64,000 nucleotides of DNA from JAUIAI01 sp045106815 (GTDB lineage Bacteria > Pseudomonadota > Gammaproteobacteria > Burkholderiales > Burkholderiaceae_E): NCBI GenBank assembly GCA_045106815.1, contig JBGCFG010000003.1, positions 248,001 through 312,000 of the forward strand. Direction: 5' to 3'. The translations under genes were made by a program, and so were the position numbers. The notes beneath the pieces are model-generated. The model was given only the letters and a program-made list of their open reading frames with translations, was not told the DNA's origin and made no database searches. Of this stretch, positions 17,858 to 26,600 are shown one piece after another. The stretch's first letter is position 1. Every line of letters starts with the position of its first letter.

Positions 17858-18601
17858 ATGAAAACGCACATCACCAACGCTGCTGCCATGGCGGCTGCCT
17901 CATTAACGCTTGCTATTGCCCTGGGGCTAGCACTATTACCCGGCAACGCAATGGCTAATGGCACGGCCAAGCAAGCGACCACGAATACTCGTACCGATGC
18001 CGGAATGGCCTCACTGGAATCTTTTGTCCGAGCGCGAATAGATGATCGACACAGGGTTGAAGTGACCTTTGGCAAACTGGCCAACGGCACCAAACTCGCC
18101 CCCTGCCGAAAAATTCAGCCCTTCCTGCCGCGCGGCGCCAGACTCTGGGGTCGAACCCGGATAGGCGTGCGCTGCGTCTCGGGCGCCAACTGGACCATTT
18201 CTGTCCCGCTAACTGTTAAGGTATTTGGGTCTGTCCTGGTCGCCAGTCGGCAAATCAGGGCGCGTTCATCGCTCAACCCTGACGATGTCGAAATGACTGA
18301 AATCGACCTCACACGTCTTTCAGGGACACCGCTTAGCGACATGATGGCGATCGATGGGCAGGTCACAACCCGACCGCTGCGCGCTGGTCAACCCCTGATG
18401 GCTTATCACATCAAGACCCGCCCCACGATCAACTCAGGCGATCCGGTGCGCGTGAGGGTTCGCGGCCGGGGTTTCAGTGTTGTCGCCAATGGAAAAGCAC
18501 TGGGCAATGCCAGTGAGGGGAAGCCTGTGAGAGTCCGAACAGACGCCGGAAAAATCATTGTGGGCGTTCTAAAGGGACGAACGGTTGAAATTTCACTGTG
18601 A
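17858..18601 (+). CDS. flgA: Flagellar P-ring chaperone FlgA
   Basis: Periplasmic chaperone for P-ring (FlgI) assembly. The 247-residue precursor has a signal peptide (core ASLTLAIALGLALLPG, cleavage probably near NAMA). The C-terminal SAF-like and FlgA domains include VASRQIRARSSLNPDDVEMTEIDL and end GKIIVGVLKGRTVEISL. It is divergent from flgB and lies 114 bases upstream of flgM, which has its own promoter in the gap. Confidence 0.92.
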   Translation: MKTHITNAAAMAAASLTLAIALGLALLPGNAMANGTAKQATTNTRTDAGMASLESFVRARIDDRHRVEVTFGKLANGTKLAPCRKIQPFLPRGARLWGRTRIGVRCVSGANWTISVPLTVKVFGSVLVASRQIRARSSLNPDDVEMTEIDLTRLSGTPLSDMMAIDGQVTTRPLRAGQPLMAYHIKTRPTINSGDPVRVRVRGRGFSVVANGKALGNASEGKPVRVRTDAGKIIVGVLKGRTVEISL

Positions 18602-18649
18602 ATGGCCTTAAAAAATGCAAATAGTCGTGGTTTACCGGCCAGACAACCC

Positions 18650-18676
18650 TAATGTTCTGAATTCACCGACCGATAA
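18650..18676 (+). promoter_or_regulatory. Sigma28 (FliA) promoter of flgM
   Basis: TAATGTTC (18650-18657), exactly 11 bases, then ACCGATAA (18669-18676). The sigma28 consensus is TAAAGTTT-N11-GCCGATAA, so the -10 matches 7 of 8 and the -35 6 of 8. The predicted transcription start is about 30 bases before the flgM ATG. It makes the anti-sigma gene a target of the sigma factor it inhibits. Confidence 0.85.
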
Positions 18677-18715
18677 TGAACGTATCTGAATCGCTATCTC
18701 TATTCGGAGAGAGTT

Positions 18716-19084
18716 ATGAAAATTGGTGCCACACCTGACATTACGAAGGCCGACAGCCCTCGCCCACAGGAGGGTCGAGCTGGCTCTTCCTCTACAGCGC
18801 CTGTCTCGCCGGTCGAAGCGGTGGACAAAATTGAGTTGTCGGCTGCTGCCCGAGCCGCTGAGGAAACGTCCAATGCGCCGGAAGTTCGCCCTGACAAAGT
18901 TTTGGAAATCCGCCAAGCCATTGAATCGGGCGAATTCCGAGTTAACCCCTCGGAAATCGCTGATCGGATGATTTCGGAAGCTGCGTCTTTGCTTGAAACG
19001 ATTGCCCGTCAAGATAGTGCAATTGTAAAAGCCGAGAACAGAGACGAGCCGACCTCGCCACCCAAAGCCGATAAGCGAAGCTAA
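18716..19084 (+). CDS. flgM: Anti-sigma28 factor FlgM
   Basis: Binds and inhibits FliA until the hook is complete, then is exported. The 122-residue protein has a disordered N-terminus rich in Pro, Ser and Thr and the sigma-binding C-terminal part (VDKIELSAAAR, RPDKVLEIRQAIESGEFRVNPSEIADRMI). It is slightly longer than the usual 95-105 residues because of an acidic/Pro-rich tail after about residue 100. GAGAG precedes the ATG at close range, and flgN follows after 15 bases. Confidence 0.93.
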   Translation: MKIGATPDITKADSPRPQEGRAGSSSTAPVSPVEAVDKIELSAAARAAEETSNAPEVRPDKVLEIRQAIESGEFRVNPSEIADRMISEAASLLETIARQDSAIVKAENRDEPTSPPKADKRS

Positions 19085-19099
19085 GCAGGAGCTGTTGTC

Positions 19100-19441
19100 T
19101 TGGAAACAATCGACGAGTTGATTGCATTGTTGAACAGCCAGATCATCCGGCTGCCCGCTGCAGAACCCGATGCAGTTGAAAGCATGCTCGCCGAATTGAG
19201 TGAAAAACTCGAAAACCTCGCTCAAGATGTGCGAGATAACAAAGCGGTTGATCGTGAATCGCTGCATCAGGCCCAGGTATTGTTAGGTGTCTATGCTCAG
19301 CAACTCGGACGAGCCATGGGTCGCGTGCGTCGCGGCCTCGAAGTGTTCGGCCTGAACGACACCGTCTACAGCGCCGGTCAGCCCGGCCAGAACGGGGCAG
19401 GCAGCCCCGTGAGCGTATTGCGACGCTCACTTTCCGCCTAA
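19100..19441 (+). CDS. flgN: Flagellar export chaperone FlgN
   Basis: Cytoplasmic chaperone for the junction proteins FlgK and FlgL. It has 113 mostly helical residues; heptad-like acidic helices (LAELSEKLENLAQDVRD) and position after flgM support the call, while primary sequence is weakly conserved in this family. The start is TTG at 19100, with AGGAG at 19087-19091 and an eight-base spacer; no ATG lies nearby in frame. Confidence 0.85.
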   Translation: METIDELIALLNSQIIRLPAAEPDAVESMLAELSEKLENLAQDVRDNKAVDRESLHQAQVLLGVYAQQLGRAMGRVRRGLEVFGLNDTVYSAGQPGQNGAGSPVSVLRRSLSA

Positions 19442-19516
19442 TCAGCCCACTGCACTGGCGGCTGGCTCAACGCGAACGGGTTAAACTGAACGCCCGCAAC
19501 GCTTAACGAGTGACCC

Positions 19517-20341
19517 TTGAAACTGCGCGAGTTGTTTTACGGACTAGGTTTTCGACCTAAGGTTCGAGAATACGGTTGGCATGAGTGCGAGATGCCCACG
19601 CCATTGGGCGAGTTGCGATATGCGTTATGGGAACACCCCCATAACAACCCTGCCCCACCATCAGCTCAAGCCTTTGATGCAGCGGCCCAATTGCTTAAAC
19701 CGGGCGATGTCGCGATTGATATTGGCGCTCATGCGGGCGACACCACCATTCCGATGGCCGCGGCAGTTGGTCCATCCGGACAAGTCTTTGGCCTGGAGCC
19801 AAACCCCTACGTCTACAAAATCCTTGAAGCCAATGCGCGCCTGAATCCAGACACTTTGAAGATCATAGCGCTGCCATACGCAGCGATGGAAGAAGATGGC
19901 GATGTCGAATTTTCCTATGGTGACCCGGGTTTTTGTAATGGCGGCGCAGTTGGTGCGGTAAAGCCCTGGAAAATGCGCTCGTTTTTTAAGGTCAGAGTTG
20001 CCGGCCGGAACATTCACCGACTGCTCGCAAACGAATACCCTGAAGCGCTTAGTCGTCTGGCGCACGTCAAGATCGACACCGAGGGCCATGACTTTGCCGT
20101 ATTCAGATCACTCCTGCCGATGCTAAAGGAGCGTATGCCATCCATTCGCTCCGAGATACATCGCTTTATGCCACTCGAGGAAAGACGCGCATACCTAGGT
20201 GCCCTGCATGACACGGGTTATGAGGTTTTCACCGCGTTACCTGATGGGTCTGCAAATATCATCGGGGAAGCTGTTACCGAACAGACGCTTGCCGATGGCA
20301 GGCATTTTGATGTGCTCGCGTTTGCGCGGGCTCACCCGTAG
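19517..20341 (+). CDS. FkbM-family SAM-dependent methyltransferase in the flagellar cluster
   Basis: 274-residue cytoplasmic methyltransferase of the FkbM type. The SAM-binding motif I reads VAIDIGAHAGDTTIP (about 65-79), followed by an acidic motif II (GLEPNPYVYKILEANARLN) and the FkbM-typical KIDTEGHDFAVFRSL (about 187). The start is TTG at 19517 with only a weak GAG upstream. It lies 75 bases after flgN and ends tail-to-tail with fliA, the stops overlapping by 10 bases. FkbM enzymes methylate sugar or amide hydroxyls; in flagellar loci such genes often act on flagellin glycans. That substrate is inferred; no glycosyltransferase is in the window. Confidence 0.82.
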   Translation: MKLRELFYGLGFRPKVREYGWHECEMPTPLGELRYALWEHPHNNPAPPSAQAFDAAAQLLKPGDVAIDIGAHAGDTTIPMAAAVGPSGQVFGLEPNPYVYKILEANARLNPDTLKIIALPYAAMEEDGDVEFSYGDPGFCNGGAVGAVKPWKMRSFFKVRVAGRNIHRLLANEYPEALSRLAHVKIDTEGHDFAVFRSLLPMLKERMPSIRSEIHRFMPLEERRAYLGALHDTGYEVFTALPDGSANIIGEAVTEQTLADGRHFDVLAFARAHP

Positions 20342-21048
20342 TCTTTCATCGAAATTCTCAGCCTCGATACTGCCTGACTGTGCAATTGCGAAATTCGTGA
20401 CTCTGTCACACCCATCACGGCGCCAATCTCTTTGAGGTTGAGGTCCTGCTCGTAGTACATACCCATCACCATCTGCTCACGCTCAGGCAACTGGCCGATA
20501 GCCTGAGTCAGTGCATCGCGAAACTCGTCGCTCTTGAGCAACTCTGTCATATTGGTTGGCTCTTCCGGCGTGTGACGGTCCAGAAAACCCTCGTCACTGT
20601 CACGCCCGCCCAGGTCGTCGATATAGACGAGTTGGGCGCCACGCGCATCTCCCAGCATCTTCTGATAAGCAGAGAGCTCCATATTCATGGACTCAGCAAT
20701 CTCGGCTTCAGTCGGCGAGCGTTGCAAAGACTGCTCGAGATCACCAATGTGCTGCTCAATGGTGCGCTGCGCGCGCCTTGCAGACCTTGGTAACCAATCG
20801 GTGCCACGTAACTCATCGAGCATCGCGCCACGAACCCGTTGCGTTGCAAAGGTCTCAAACTGAGCACCGCCGTTTTCGTCAAAGCGGGTCATCGCATCCA
20901 TCAGGCCAATCATGCCGGCCTGAACCAAATCACCAACGTCAACACTGGCGGGTAATCGACCTGCCAGTTGATTCGCAACTCGACGCACCATTGGTGCATA
21001 GCGATCAACTGTTGTCTCTCGATCGAGTGTTCCTTGAGCGGTATACAT
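20332..21048 (-). CDS. fliA: Flagellar sigma factor FliA (sigma28)
   Basis: Directs RNA polymerase to late flagellar promoters. The 238-residue protein contains sigma regions 2 (DLVQAGMIGLMDAMTRFD), 3 and 4 (LNLKEIGAVMGVTESRISQLHSQAVSRLR) and lacks region 1, as FliA does. The frame also permits a TTG two codons upstream (21054), which is better spaced from GGAAC; ATG at 21048 is given. It is the last gene of flhB-flhA-flhF-flhG-like-fliA, and its 3' end overlaps the convergent FkbM gene. Confidence 0.96.
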   Translation of the reverse strand: MYTAQGTLDRETTVDRYAPMVRRVANQLAGRLPASVDVGDLVQAGMIGLMDAMTRFDENGGAQFETFATQRVRGAMLDELRGTDWLPRSARRAQRTIEQHIGDLEQSLQRSPTEAEIAESMNMELSAYQKMLGDARGAQLVYIDDLGGRDSDEGFLDRHTPEEPTNMTELLKSDEFRDALTQAIGQLPEREQMVMGMYYEQDLNLKEIGAVMGVTESRISQLHSQAVSRLRISMKDYG

Positions 21049-21065
21049 AGTCAACTGCGTTCCGT

Positions 21066-21674
21066 TCAGTTGTGAAAGACAGGCGCAGTTTCACGCCGCT
21101 CAAACACATGCTGGGAAATAGGTGCCACCACCGGCTCCATCAAAGCCCTGGCCTGCCTGGCGCTTGTGGCGACAGCGGAATTCAGGAACCTCAATTCAAA
21201 ACCCAGAAATTGATCTGCCGTCCTGCTCAGATTCTCAGTACATCGTTTTTGCATATCGAAAGAGACAGTTGAGCCCGACCACATAATGCTTATCGGCTCT
21301 TCGGGCGACGACTCAAGGCTGGATTTGATCGCACCATAGAGTCGCTGCAGCATCGCAGGATCGGCGGGCGCAACAAACAAGCGGCCAAGCGACTGTGCAG
21401 ACGGGTAATCGCTTGGTGAGACTAGCCGACCAACGACGACCTGGATGTCGTGACCGGTTGATTCGGGCGCGAGCGTATCGTTTGCGGTGAGCAAGGATTC
21501 AGGGTCTTCCCACTGTACGCCTAGACCTAGCGCATCGAGCGATTGAGAAATCCGCTCGGCAGAGAACGACAGCGTGGCATCAGCACCAACACTGACCAAA
21601 TCTAGTCGTGCCGCCTGGGGCGGTTGAAACCAACGTTTCAGGCCATCAGCCTGATCACTTCCTGGGGCAAACAT
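21066..21674 (-). CDS. FlhG-like (MinD-related) protein without P-loop
   Basis: 202-residue protein between flhF and fliA, the usual place of flhG/fleN. It starts with SDQADGLKRWF (residues 6-16), matching the N-terminal DQAxxLR-type motif by which FlhG stimulates the FlhF GTPase. The following stretch, where a MinD-type ATPase has GKGGVGKT, reads VSVGADATLSF, so the nucleotide-binding loop is gone; no DxxG-like switch is evident and the protein is about 70-90 residues shorter than ATP-binding FlhG. I infer a degenerate FlhG that keeps FlhF contact but not ATP-driven dimerisation. The ATG overlaps the flhF stop (TGATG); a TTG lies one codon upstream. Confidence 0.7.
   Translation of the reverse strand: MFAPGSDQADGLKRWFQPPQAARLDLVSVGADATLSFSAERISQSLDALGLGVQWEDPESLLTANDTLAPESTGHDIQVVVGRLVSPSDYPSAQSLGRLFVAPADPAMLQRLYGAIKSSLESSPEEPISIMWSGSTVSFDMQKRCTENLSRTADQFLGFELRFLNSAVATSARQARALMEPVVAPISQHVFERRETAPVFHN
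21290..21316 (-). promoter_or_regulatory. Candidate internal sigma28 promoter upstream of fliA
   Basis: On the minus strand: TTGAGTCG, 11 bases, then a perfect GCCGATAA. The -10 matches 8 of 8 and the -35 only 4 of 8. It lies inside the flhG-like gene about 240 bases upstream of fliA and would give sigma28 autoregulation. Confidence 0.35.
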
Positions 21675-23221
21675 CAAAGCGCTCCGGCTACGGTTGAAGA
21701 AGATGGCGTTGCGGGAGATCCCGAACTACCGGCGCGAGAGTCAACTCTCTGCATAAGCATGGTGAGATCAATATCGGGTAACCCGGCATCATCGGCATCG
21801 CTACTGGTCAGCGCATTCCTGACCAGTGAATCCACATCGGCGTCATGCCAGTCTTCCGGCACTCGCTGCCCATTCGCAACAGCAAGTAAGGGCAAACGGA
21901 ATCGAATCAGCGAATCGAGTGCCCCTCCCAACCGGCAGGCTTCGTCGACTTTGGTCAGCAATACGCCAGCACAATCGTTCCCTTCGTACGACTCGATCGC
22001 TTCGCGTATTGATTCAATCTGGGCGGCAGCACTCAGCACGAGCAAGCGCTGAATCGGTCCCTGAGAGACCGCATCTACCAGCATTGTCACGCGTGGATCA
22101 CGCTGGCCCAGACCGGCCGTATCGATCAAGACGATTCGTTTCGACTGCAACAGACTCAGCAGACCGTGCAGACTTTGGGCGTCATGGGCGGTATGGACCG
22201 TGATGCCGATCATGCTGCCAAATCGCCTTAGCTGATCCTGCGCGCCGACTCGATAGGCGTCGGCGGTAATTAAGCCGACTTCATCTACACCATGCTCAAG
22301 GGCGCACCGAGCTGCAATTTTGGCCACAGAGGTCGTTTTACCCACACCCGTCGGGCCGACCAACGCAAACACACCACCGGCATTGATGACATTATCGGTC
22401 CAGGAAGGCGCGTTCAGATTGCGGGCGAGCGCCTGGCCTAGCCAGTCGTCAGCAGCCTGACCAATACACCCTTCTGGTAAATGACCAACCAGTGAGCGTG
22501 CCAGTGGCGAAGAAAAGCCGGCCTGCAGCAATCGCCTTAAAACCTGGGCCTGACCAGGCGTGCGGCGCACGCCGTCGACCCATGACAAGGCGCTAAACTG
22601 TTGACTGATGAAGCTTCTCATCTGCCTGAGTTCAGCAGCCATCGCAAGCAGCTCCGAGGCTGTCTCTTCTTGTACCGTCGCCGGTGTCAGGACGGTCGTC
22701 ATTTCAGTTTCGTTTGCCGCTGCCAAGTCCTCTGAGCCATGCTCCGCCCGAAGCGCCCGAACGGGTTCTGGAAAGGCTTCAACACTTGCTCGCTCCTGAG
22801 CAGACACTGCCGCTCGTGGGCTTCGGGCGCCAGCCACTTCAGCGGCAGGCGTAGGCGCAGGCGTGCGGGCGCGGCGCTCGTTCGCGTAACGCTGAAAATT
22901 GACCGTACTCATTGGCTCAGGTGTTGCGGGCCGCGCGGTGATCTGAGTCCGATGCTGCGGCGATCGCTCATCGACAGGCAGGCGCCTGCCTGCATTTTCC
23001 CACGCAGCTTGTTCATGCTCATTCACCGACTGAGCAAATTCAGCATCGTCAGTCGCGCCTACAGGGTCCAACTGAATGAGATCAGCTTCCTGCATCGCAG
23101 TCACGCAAATGCCTTTGGATGTTTTGCGATTGTTCAATATGACGGCATCAGGTCCCAGGGCTTTACGCGCCATGGCCATTGCCTCACGCGCGGTGGGCGC
23201 GATGAACTGTCGTGCGTTCAT
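21674..23221 (-). CDS. flhF: Flagellar SRP-like GTPase FlhF
   Basis: SRP-family GTPase that sets flagellar position and number. The 515 residues comprise an N-terminal B domain (about 1-100), a low-complexity linker and the NG GTPase: G1 GPTGVGKT (289-296), TADAYRVGAQDQL, G3 DTAGLGQRD and the TKVDE segment. The ATG overlaps the flhA stop by four bases, and the downstream FlhG-like partner is translationally coupled. The linker near 100-180 is longer than in many homologues. Confidence 0.95.
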   Translation of the reverse strand: MNARQFIAPTAREAMAMARKALGPDAVILNNRKTSKGICVTAMQEADLIQLDPVGATDDAEFAQSVNEHEQAAWENAGRRLPVDERSPQHRTQITARPATPEPMSTVNFQRYANERRARTPAPTPAAEVAGARSPRAAVSAQERASVEAFPEPVRALRAEHGSEDLAAANETEMTTVLTPATVQEETASELLAMAAELRQMRSFISQQFSALSWVDGVRRTPGQAQVLRRLLQAGFSSPLARSLVGHLPEGCIGQAADDWLGQALARNLNAPSWTDNVINAGGVFALVGPTGVGKTTSVAKIAARCALEHGVDEVGLITADAYRVGAQDQLRRFGSMIGITVHTAHDAQSLHGLLSLLQSKRIVLIDTAGLGQRDPRVTMLVDAVSQGPIQRLLVLSAAAQIESIREAIESYEGNDCAGVLLTKVDEACRLGGALDSLIRFRLPLLAVANGQRVPEDWHDADVDSLVRNALTSSDADDAGLPDIDLTMLMQRVDSRAGSSGSPATPSSSTVAGAL

Positions 23222-25332
23222 TGTGATGCTCCAATAATCCGGCCAATCCGGATACTGTGTGTTTCAGGAATCTCGCTGTGACTAAGCACACGCAGACGAG
23301 AGGCCGTTTTTCTGACCATCTTTGCAATCTCAGTGCGAATCGCATCTGGCACGAGTAGACAGGCGGCGATACCTGCCTCTTCCTGTTCATTTGCAGCCGT
23401 CGCGGCAGACTGCGCGAAAAAGTCTGCGACCCCCGGATCGATCGCACTGTTGTCACCGCCGTTGAGTGCCTGGATCATTAGCTGCTCAAGTTCGGGATCC
23501 ATTGCAATCACATCGAGATCTTTTGACGGGCCGTAAATCTGCTGGACCAGCGCAGGGGCAAGCGCCCGTCTGACAGCGTTGGTCAAATCATCTGTTTCTT
23601 CTGTCAGCGGACCAAATTCAGCAAGCGCCTCTAACACCGTCCGCATATCCCGGACGTGGACCCCTTCGGTCAATAGGTTCTGCAAAATCCTCTGCAGACG
23701 CGCCACCGAGACGACTTTGGGCACAACCTCTTCCACAAGTTTGCTGGCGAACTGCTCGGCATGATCGAGCAGCTGCTGAACCTCAGTTCGACCAAGCAAT
23801 CTGGACGCGCGTGACTGCATCAGATGGTGAAGATGGGTTGCCATTACAGTCGCGGCATCCACCACCGTATAGCCAGCTGCCTGGGCCGCCTCGCGCTGTG
23901 ACTCTTCGATCCAGACCGCCGGCAATCCGAAAGCCGGATCGACCGTTTGTGGTCCAGGTAGCGACAGATTCGCCCGCCCTGGGTTAATCGCCATCCACAT
24001 GCCAGGGTAAGTATCAGCTTCGCCAACGACCGCACCTTTGAGCGTGATTCGATAAGCCGAAGGACGCAGTTCCAGGTTGTCTCTAATATGAACGGAAGGA
24101 GGCAGAAAACCCACCTCTTGCGCAAACTTCTTACGCACGCCTTTGACTCGGCTCAATAGTTCTGCACCGTTGTCTTTATCGACCAGCGAAATCAGCTTGT
24201 AGCCCAGTTCCATACCGAGCATATCGACTGGTGTGACGTCATCCCAGCTCGCATCTTTGTCGGCACTTGACTCGGTAGGTGCTTCGGGCTCTTGCGCAAC
24301 GGGCTCAGGCCGATTTGACAGCCACCAGGCGAAGTAACCACAGACCGCTGCCAGCGACAAAAATGCGAGGTGCGGCATTCCCGGAACACTACCCAGGATA
24401 GCAATCACAACAGCCGTGAGCCCCATTGCACGAGGCACATTAAAGAGCTGCTTAAACATCTGACCGCCCACATCGTCATCACTACCCACACGTGAGACCA
24501 CCAACGCAGCGGCGATGGAGATAATCAGTGACGGAATCTGCGCAACCAGTGCATCACCGATCGCGAGCAATACATAATTGTCTGCCGCCTGCGACAGACT
24601 CATATCGTGTTGCACGGTGCCAAGCACCAGTCCACCCACGATATTGATCGCGAGGATCAGGATGCCAGCAATCGCATCCCCGCGAACGAATTTGGAGGCA
24701 CCATCCATCGCGCCAAAGAAATCGGCTTCCTGTCCGACTTCGCGGCGACGCTGACGAGCTTCTTCCTGATCGATGACACCCGCATTGAGATCTGCGTCGA
24801 TAGCCATCTGCTTACCGGGCATCGCATCCAGCGCAAACCTCGCTGACACTTCAGCAATCCGGCCAGCACCCTTGGTCACGACAATGAAGTTTATGACCGT
24901 AAGAATCGCGAACACAATAATACCGACCGCGAAATTACCGCCAACGACAAACTCGGCAAACGACTCAATAACCTGCCCTGCCACATCGGTTCCCGAATGG
25001 CCGTCCACCAGGACGGCTCGGGTCGATGCGACGTTTAACGATAATCGAAGCAGTGTCGTGATGAGCAACACAGCCGGAAACACAGAGAAATCAAGCGGTC
25101 TCGTCGTGTAGGCGGCTACGAGCAGCACAGTCAGGGCCAGCGCGATATTGAACGAGAACAACAAATCAAGCATCAACGCCGGCAACGGCATGATCATCAT
25201 CGACAGCATGGCAACGATAATGACCGGCACTGTCACCGTGTTGACAGCCGGAAGCTGAACCGTGAGCCCGCCGACCTGCAGACGTGTTGCCCCGGCCAGG
25301 CGCTGAAGCTGGATTGCTTGGTTAGCGGCCAT
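23218..25332 (-). CDS. flhA: Flagellar export gate protein FlhA
   Basis: Nonameric core of the type III export gate. The 704-residue protein has about eight membrane segments in residues 30-330, the conserved FHIPEP-region stretch (LLRLSLNVASTRAVLVDGHSGTDVAG, GNFAVGIIVF, RFALDAMPGKQMAID), and a large cytoplasmic C-terminal docking domain (about 360-704). It overlaps flhB by 11 bases and flhF by four. Confidence 0.97.
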   Translation of the reverse strand: MAANQAIQLQRLAGATRLQVGGLTVQLPAVNTVTVPVIIVAMLSMMIMPLPALMLDLLFSFNIALALTVLLVAAYTTRPLDFSVFPAVLLITTLLRLSLNVASTRAVLVDGHSGTDVAGQVIESFAEFVVGGNFAVGIIVFAILTVINFIVVTKGAGRIAEVSARFALDAMPGKQMAIDADLNAGVIDQEEARQRRREVGQEADFFGAMDGASKFVRGDAIAGILILAINIVGGLVLGTVQHDMSLSQAADNYVLLAIGDALVAQIPSLIISIAAALVVSRVGSDDDVGGQMFKQLFNVPRAMGLTAVVIAILGSVPGMPHLAFLSLAAVCGYFAWWLSNRPEPVAQEPEAPTESSADKDASWDDVTPVDMLGMELGYKLISLVDKDNGAELLSRVKGVRKKFAQEVGFLPPSVHIRDNLELRPSAYRITLKGAVVGEADTYPGMWMAINPGRANLSLPGPQTVDPAFGLPAVWIEESQREAAQAAGYTVVDAATVMATHLHHLMQSRASRLLGRTEVQQLLDHAEQFASKLVEEVVPKVVSVARLQRILQNLLTEGVHVRDMRTVLEALAEFGPLTEETDDLTNAVRRALAPALVQQIYGPSKDLDVIAMDPELEQLMIQALNGGDNSAIDPGVADFFAQSAATAANEQEEAGIAACLLVPDAIRTEIAKMVRKTASRLRVLSHSEIPETHSIRIGRIIGASQ

Positions 25333-26476
25333 TAGTCACTCCTGCCGGATCGAGATCCTCTGGAATATCAATGGCAAGCTCGTAAGCCTTCGTTTGACCA
25401 CTGCGTCGGCTCCGCTCGTCAAGGTTAAACACGAAGGCAAGCACCTGCGCCACAGCGTTGTATAGCGCAGAGGGAATTTCTGCTTCCAAGCCAACATGCG
25501 CATAGAGCGCTCGGGCAAGCGGTGCAGCCTGCACCTGAGGCACGCCACTTTCGATCGCCAATGCCCTGATTCGAAGCGCAACCTGGTCAGTCCCCTTGGC
25601 CACGACAATCGGTGCTTGAGATTCACCATTTTGGTAGCTAAGTGCTACCGAGTAGTGAGTAGGATTGTTAATCACAACATCGGCCGATGGCACGCGCGCC
25701 ATCATCCGAGCTCCACCAACTTCACGCTGCTTCTGCCGGATTTTTGCTTTCAGGTAAGGATCACCTTCAGTTTCCTTTTGTTCTTTTCGTGCTTCCTGAA
25801 AGGTCATCTTCAATTCGGTTCGATGCCGGAAAAACTGCATCGGAACATCTATGAATGCGGCCAACACGAGCAAACCGAACAAGGCCGCGGCGCCGACCAT
25901 AACGAGCCGCGGCGCCTGCGCCAAAGCGCTCTCAAGCGGAAGCCTAATCAGATAGGCGAAGTCGTCGAAAGTACTGATCAGGTACCAGCCGCCAATGATG
26001 GTCAGTAGAACAACAAGTCCCGACAATTTGGCCGAGTCTGCGAGGTTGCCACGCGAAAAAACCCGCTTTAAGCCCTTTAGCGGGCTGATTCTTTCCATTT
26101 TGGGTTGCAGCGGCTTTGGGGTGAGCGTGATACCACCCGGCACAACGGCAGCGAAAATACCCGCCACCAAGCCAACAAGCCCGATAGTCGCGACAACGTT
26201 TAGTCCGGGTGCACTGACCGCTTGCCATTGACCCAAAGCGTCATGTACCGACTCGGCAACGCGCGCATCAAACGTCAGTCCATTGACCATCACGAGCATA
26301 CTCTGCTCGTAAAAATAGCCAGCCATGAGGAATAGAGCGCTCATTGTTGCGCCCATGATCATCACATGGCCAAAGTCACGCGAACGCGCAACCTGACCAT
26401 CCATACGCGCTTTACGCAGCTTGCGTTCGGAGGCGGGTAATTTTTTATCTTCGCGACTGGCTGGTTGGTCTGACAT
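25322..26476 (-). CDS. flhB: Flagellar export switch protein FlhB
   Basis: Export-gate component that switches substrate class from rod/hook to filament proteins. The 384 residues include a charged N-terminus (KLRKARMDGQVARSRDFG), four membrane helices to about residue 215 and the autocleavage motif NPTH at 271-274. The protein ends in a soluble tail after about 355. First gene of its operon; a strong bidirectional hairpin separates it from motB. Confidence 0.96.
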   Translation of the reverse strand: MSDQPASREDKKLPASERKLRKARMDGQVARSRDFGHVMIMGATMSALFLMAGYFYEQSMLVMVNGLTFDARVAESVHDALGQWQAVSAPGLNVVATIGLVGLVAGIFAAVVPGGITLTPKPLQPKMERISPLKGLKRVFSRGNLADSAKLSGLVVLLTIIGGWYLISTFDDFAYLIRLPLESALAQAPRLVMVGAAALFGLLVLAAFIDVPMQFFRHRTELKMTFQEARKEQKETEGDPYLKAKIRQKQREVGGARMMARVPSADVVINNPTHYSVALSYQNGESQAPIVVAKGTDQVALRIRALAIESGVPQVQAAPLARALYAHVGLEAEIPSALYNAVAQVLAFVFNLDERSRRSGQTKAYELAIDIPEDLDPAGVTNGR

Positions 26477-26530
26477 TCGGACGCAATAAGGAAAACTTGA
26501 GCCCCATTGTGGGTGATTACCCCAAATCGA

Positions 26531-26562
26531 AAGCGCCGATCAACCAAGGTTGATCGGCGCTT
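26531..26562. terminator. Strong terminator between motB and flhB
   Basis: Perfect 15-bp inverted repeat (arms 26531-26545 and 26548-26562) with a two-base loop centre, flanked by AAA on one side and TTT on the other, so it can end transcription in both directions. For motB it follows the stop by 38 bases; it shields flhBA from flhDC-motAB readthrough. Confidence 0.85.
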
Positions 26563-26600
26563 TTCGATACTGCGAAATTCGCTTGAGCGACTGTCCGAAC

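Noticed and set aside
17835..17861. TAAAGTTT plus 11-12 bases resembling a sigma28 promoter before flgA
   Set aside because: The -35 is perfect, but the -10 would overlap the flgA start codon and matches only half the consensus; it could not drive flgA.
18632..19267. 211-codon minus-strand ORF over flgM/flgN
   Set aside because: Runs antisense to two recognised genes and shows no protein-like domain; explained as a shadow of their codon usage.
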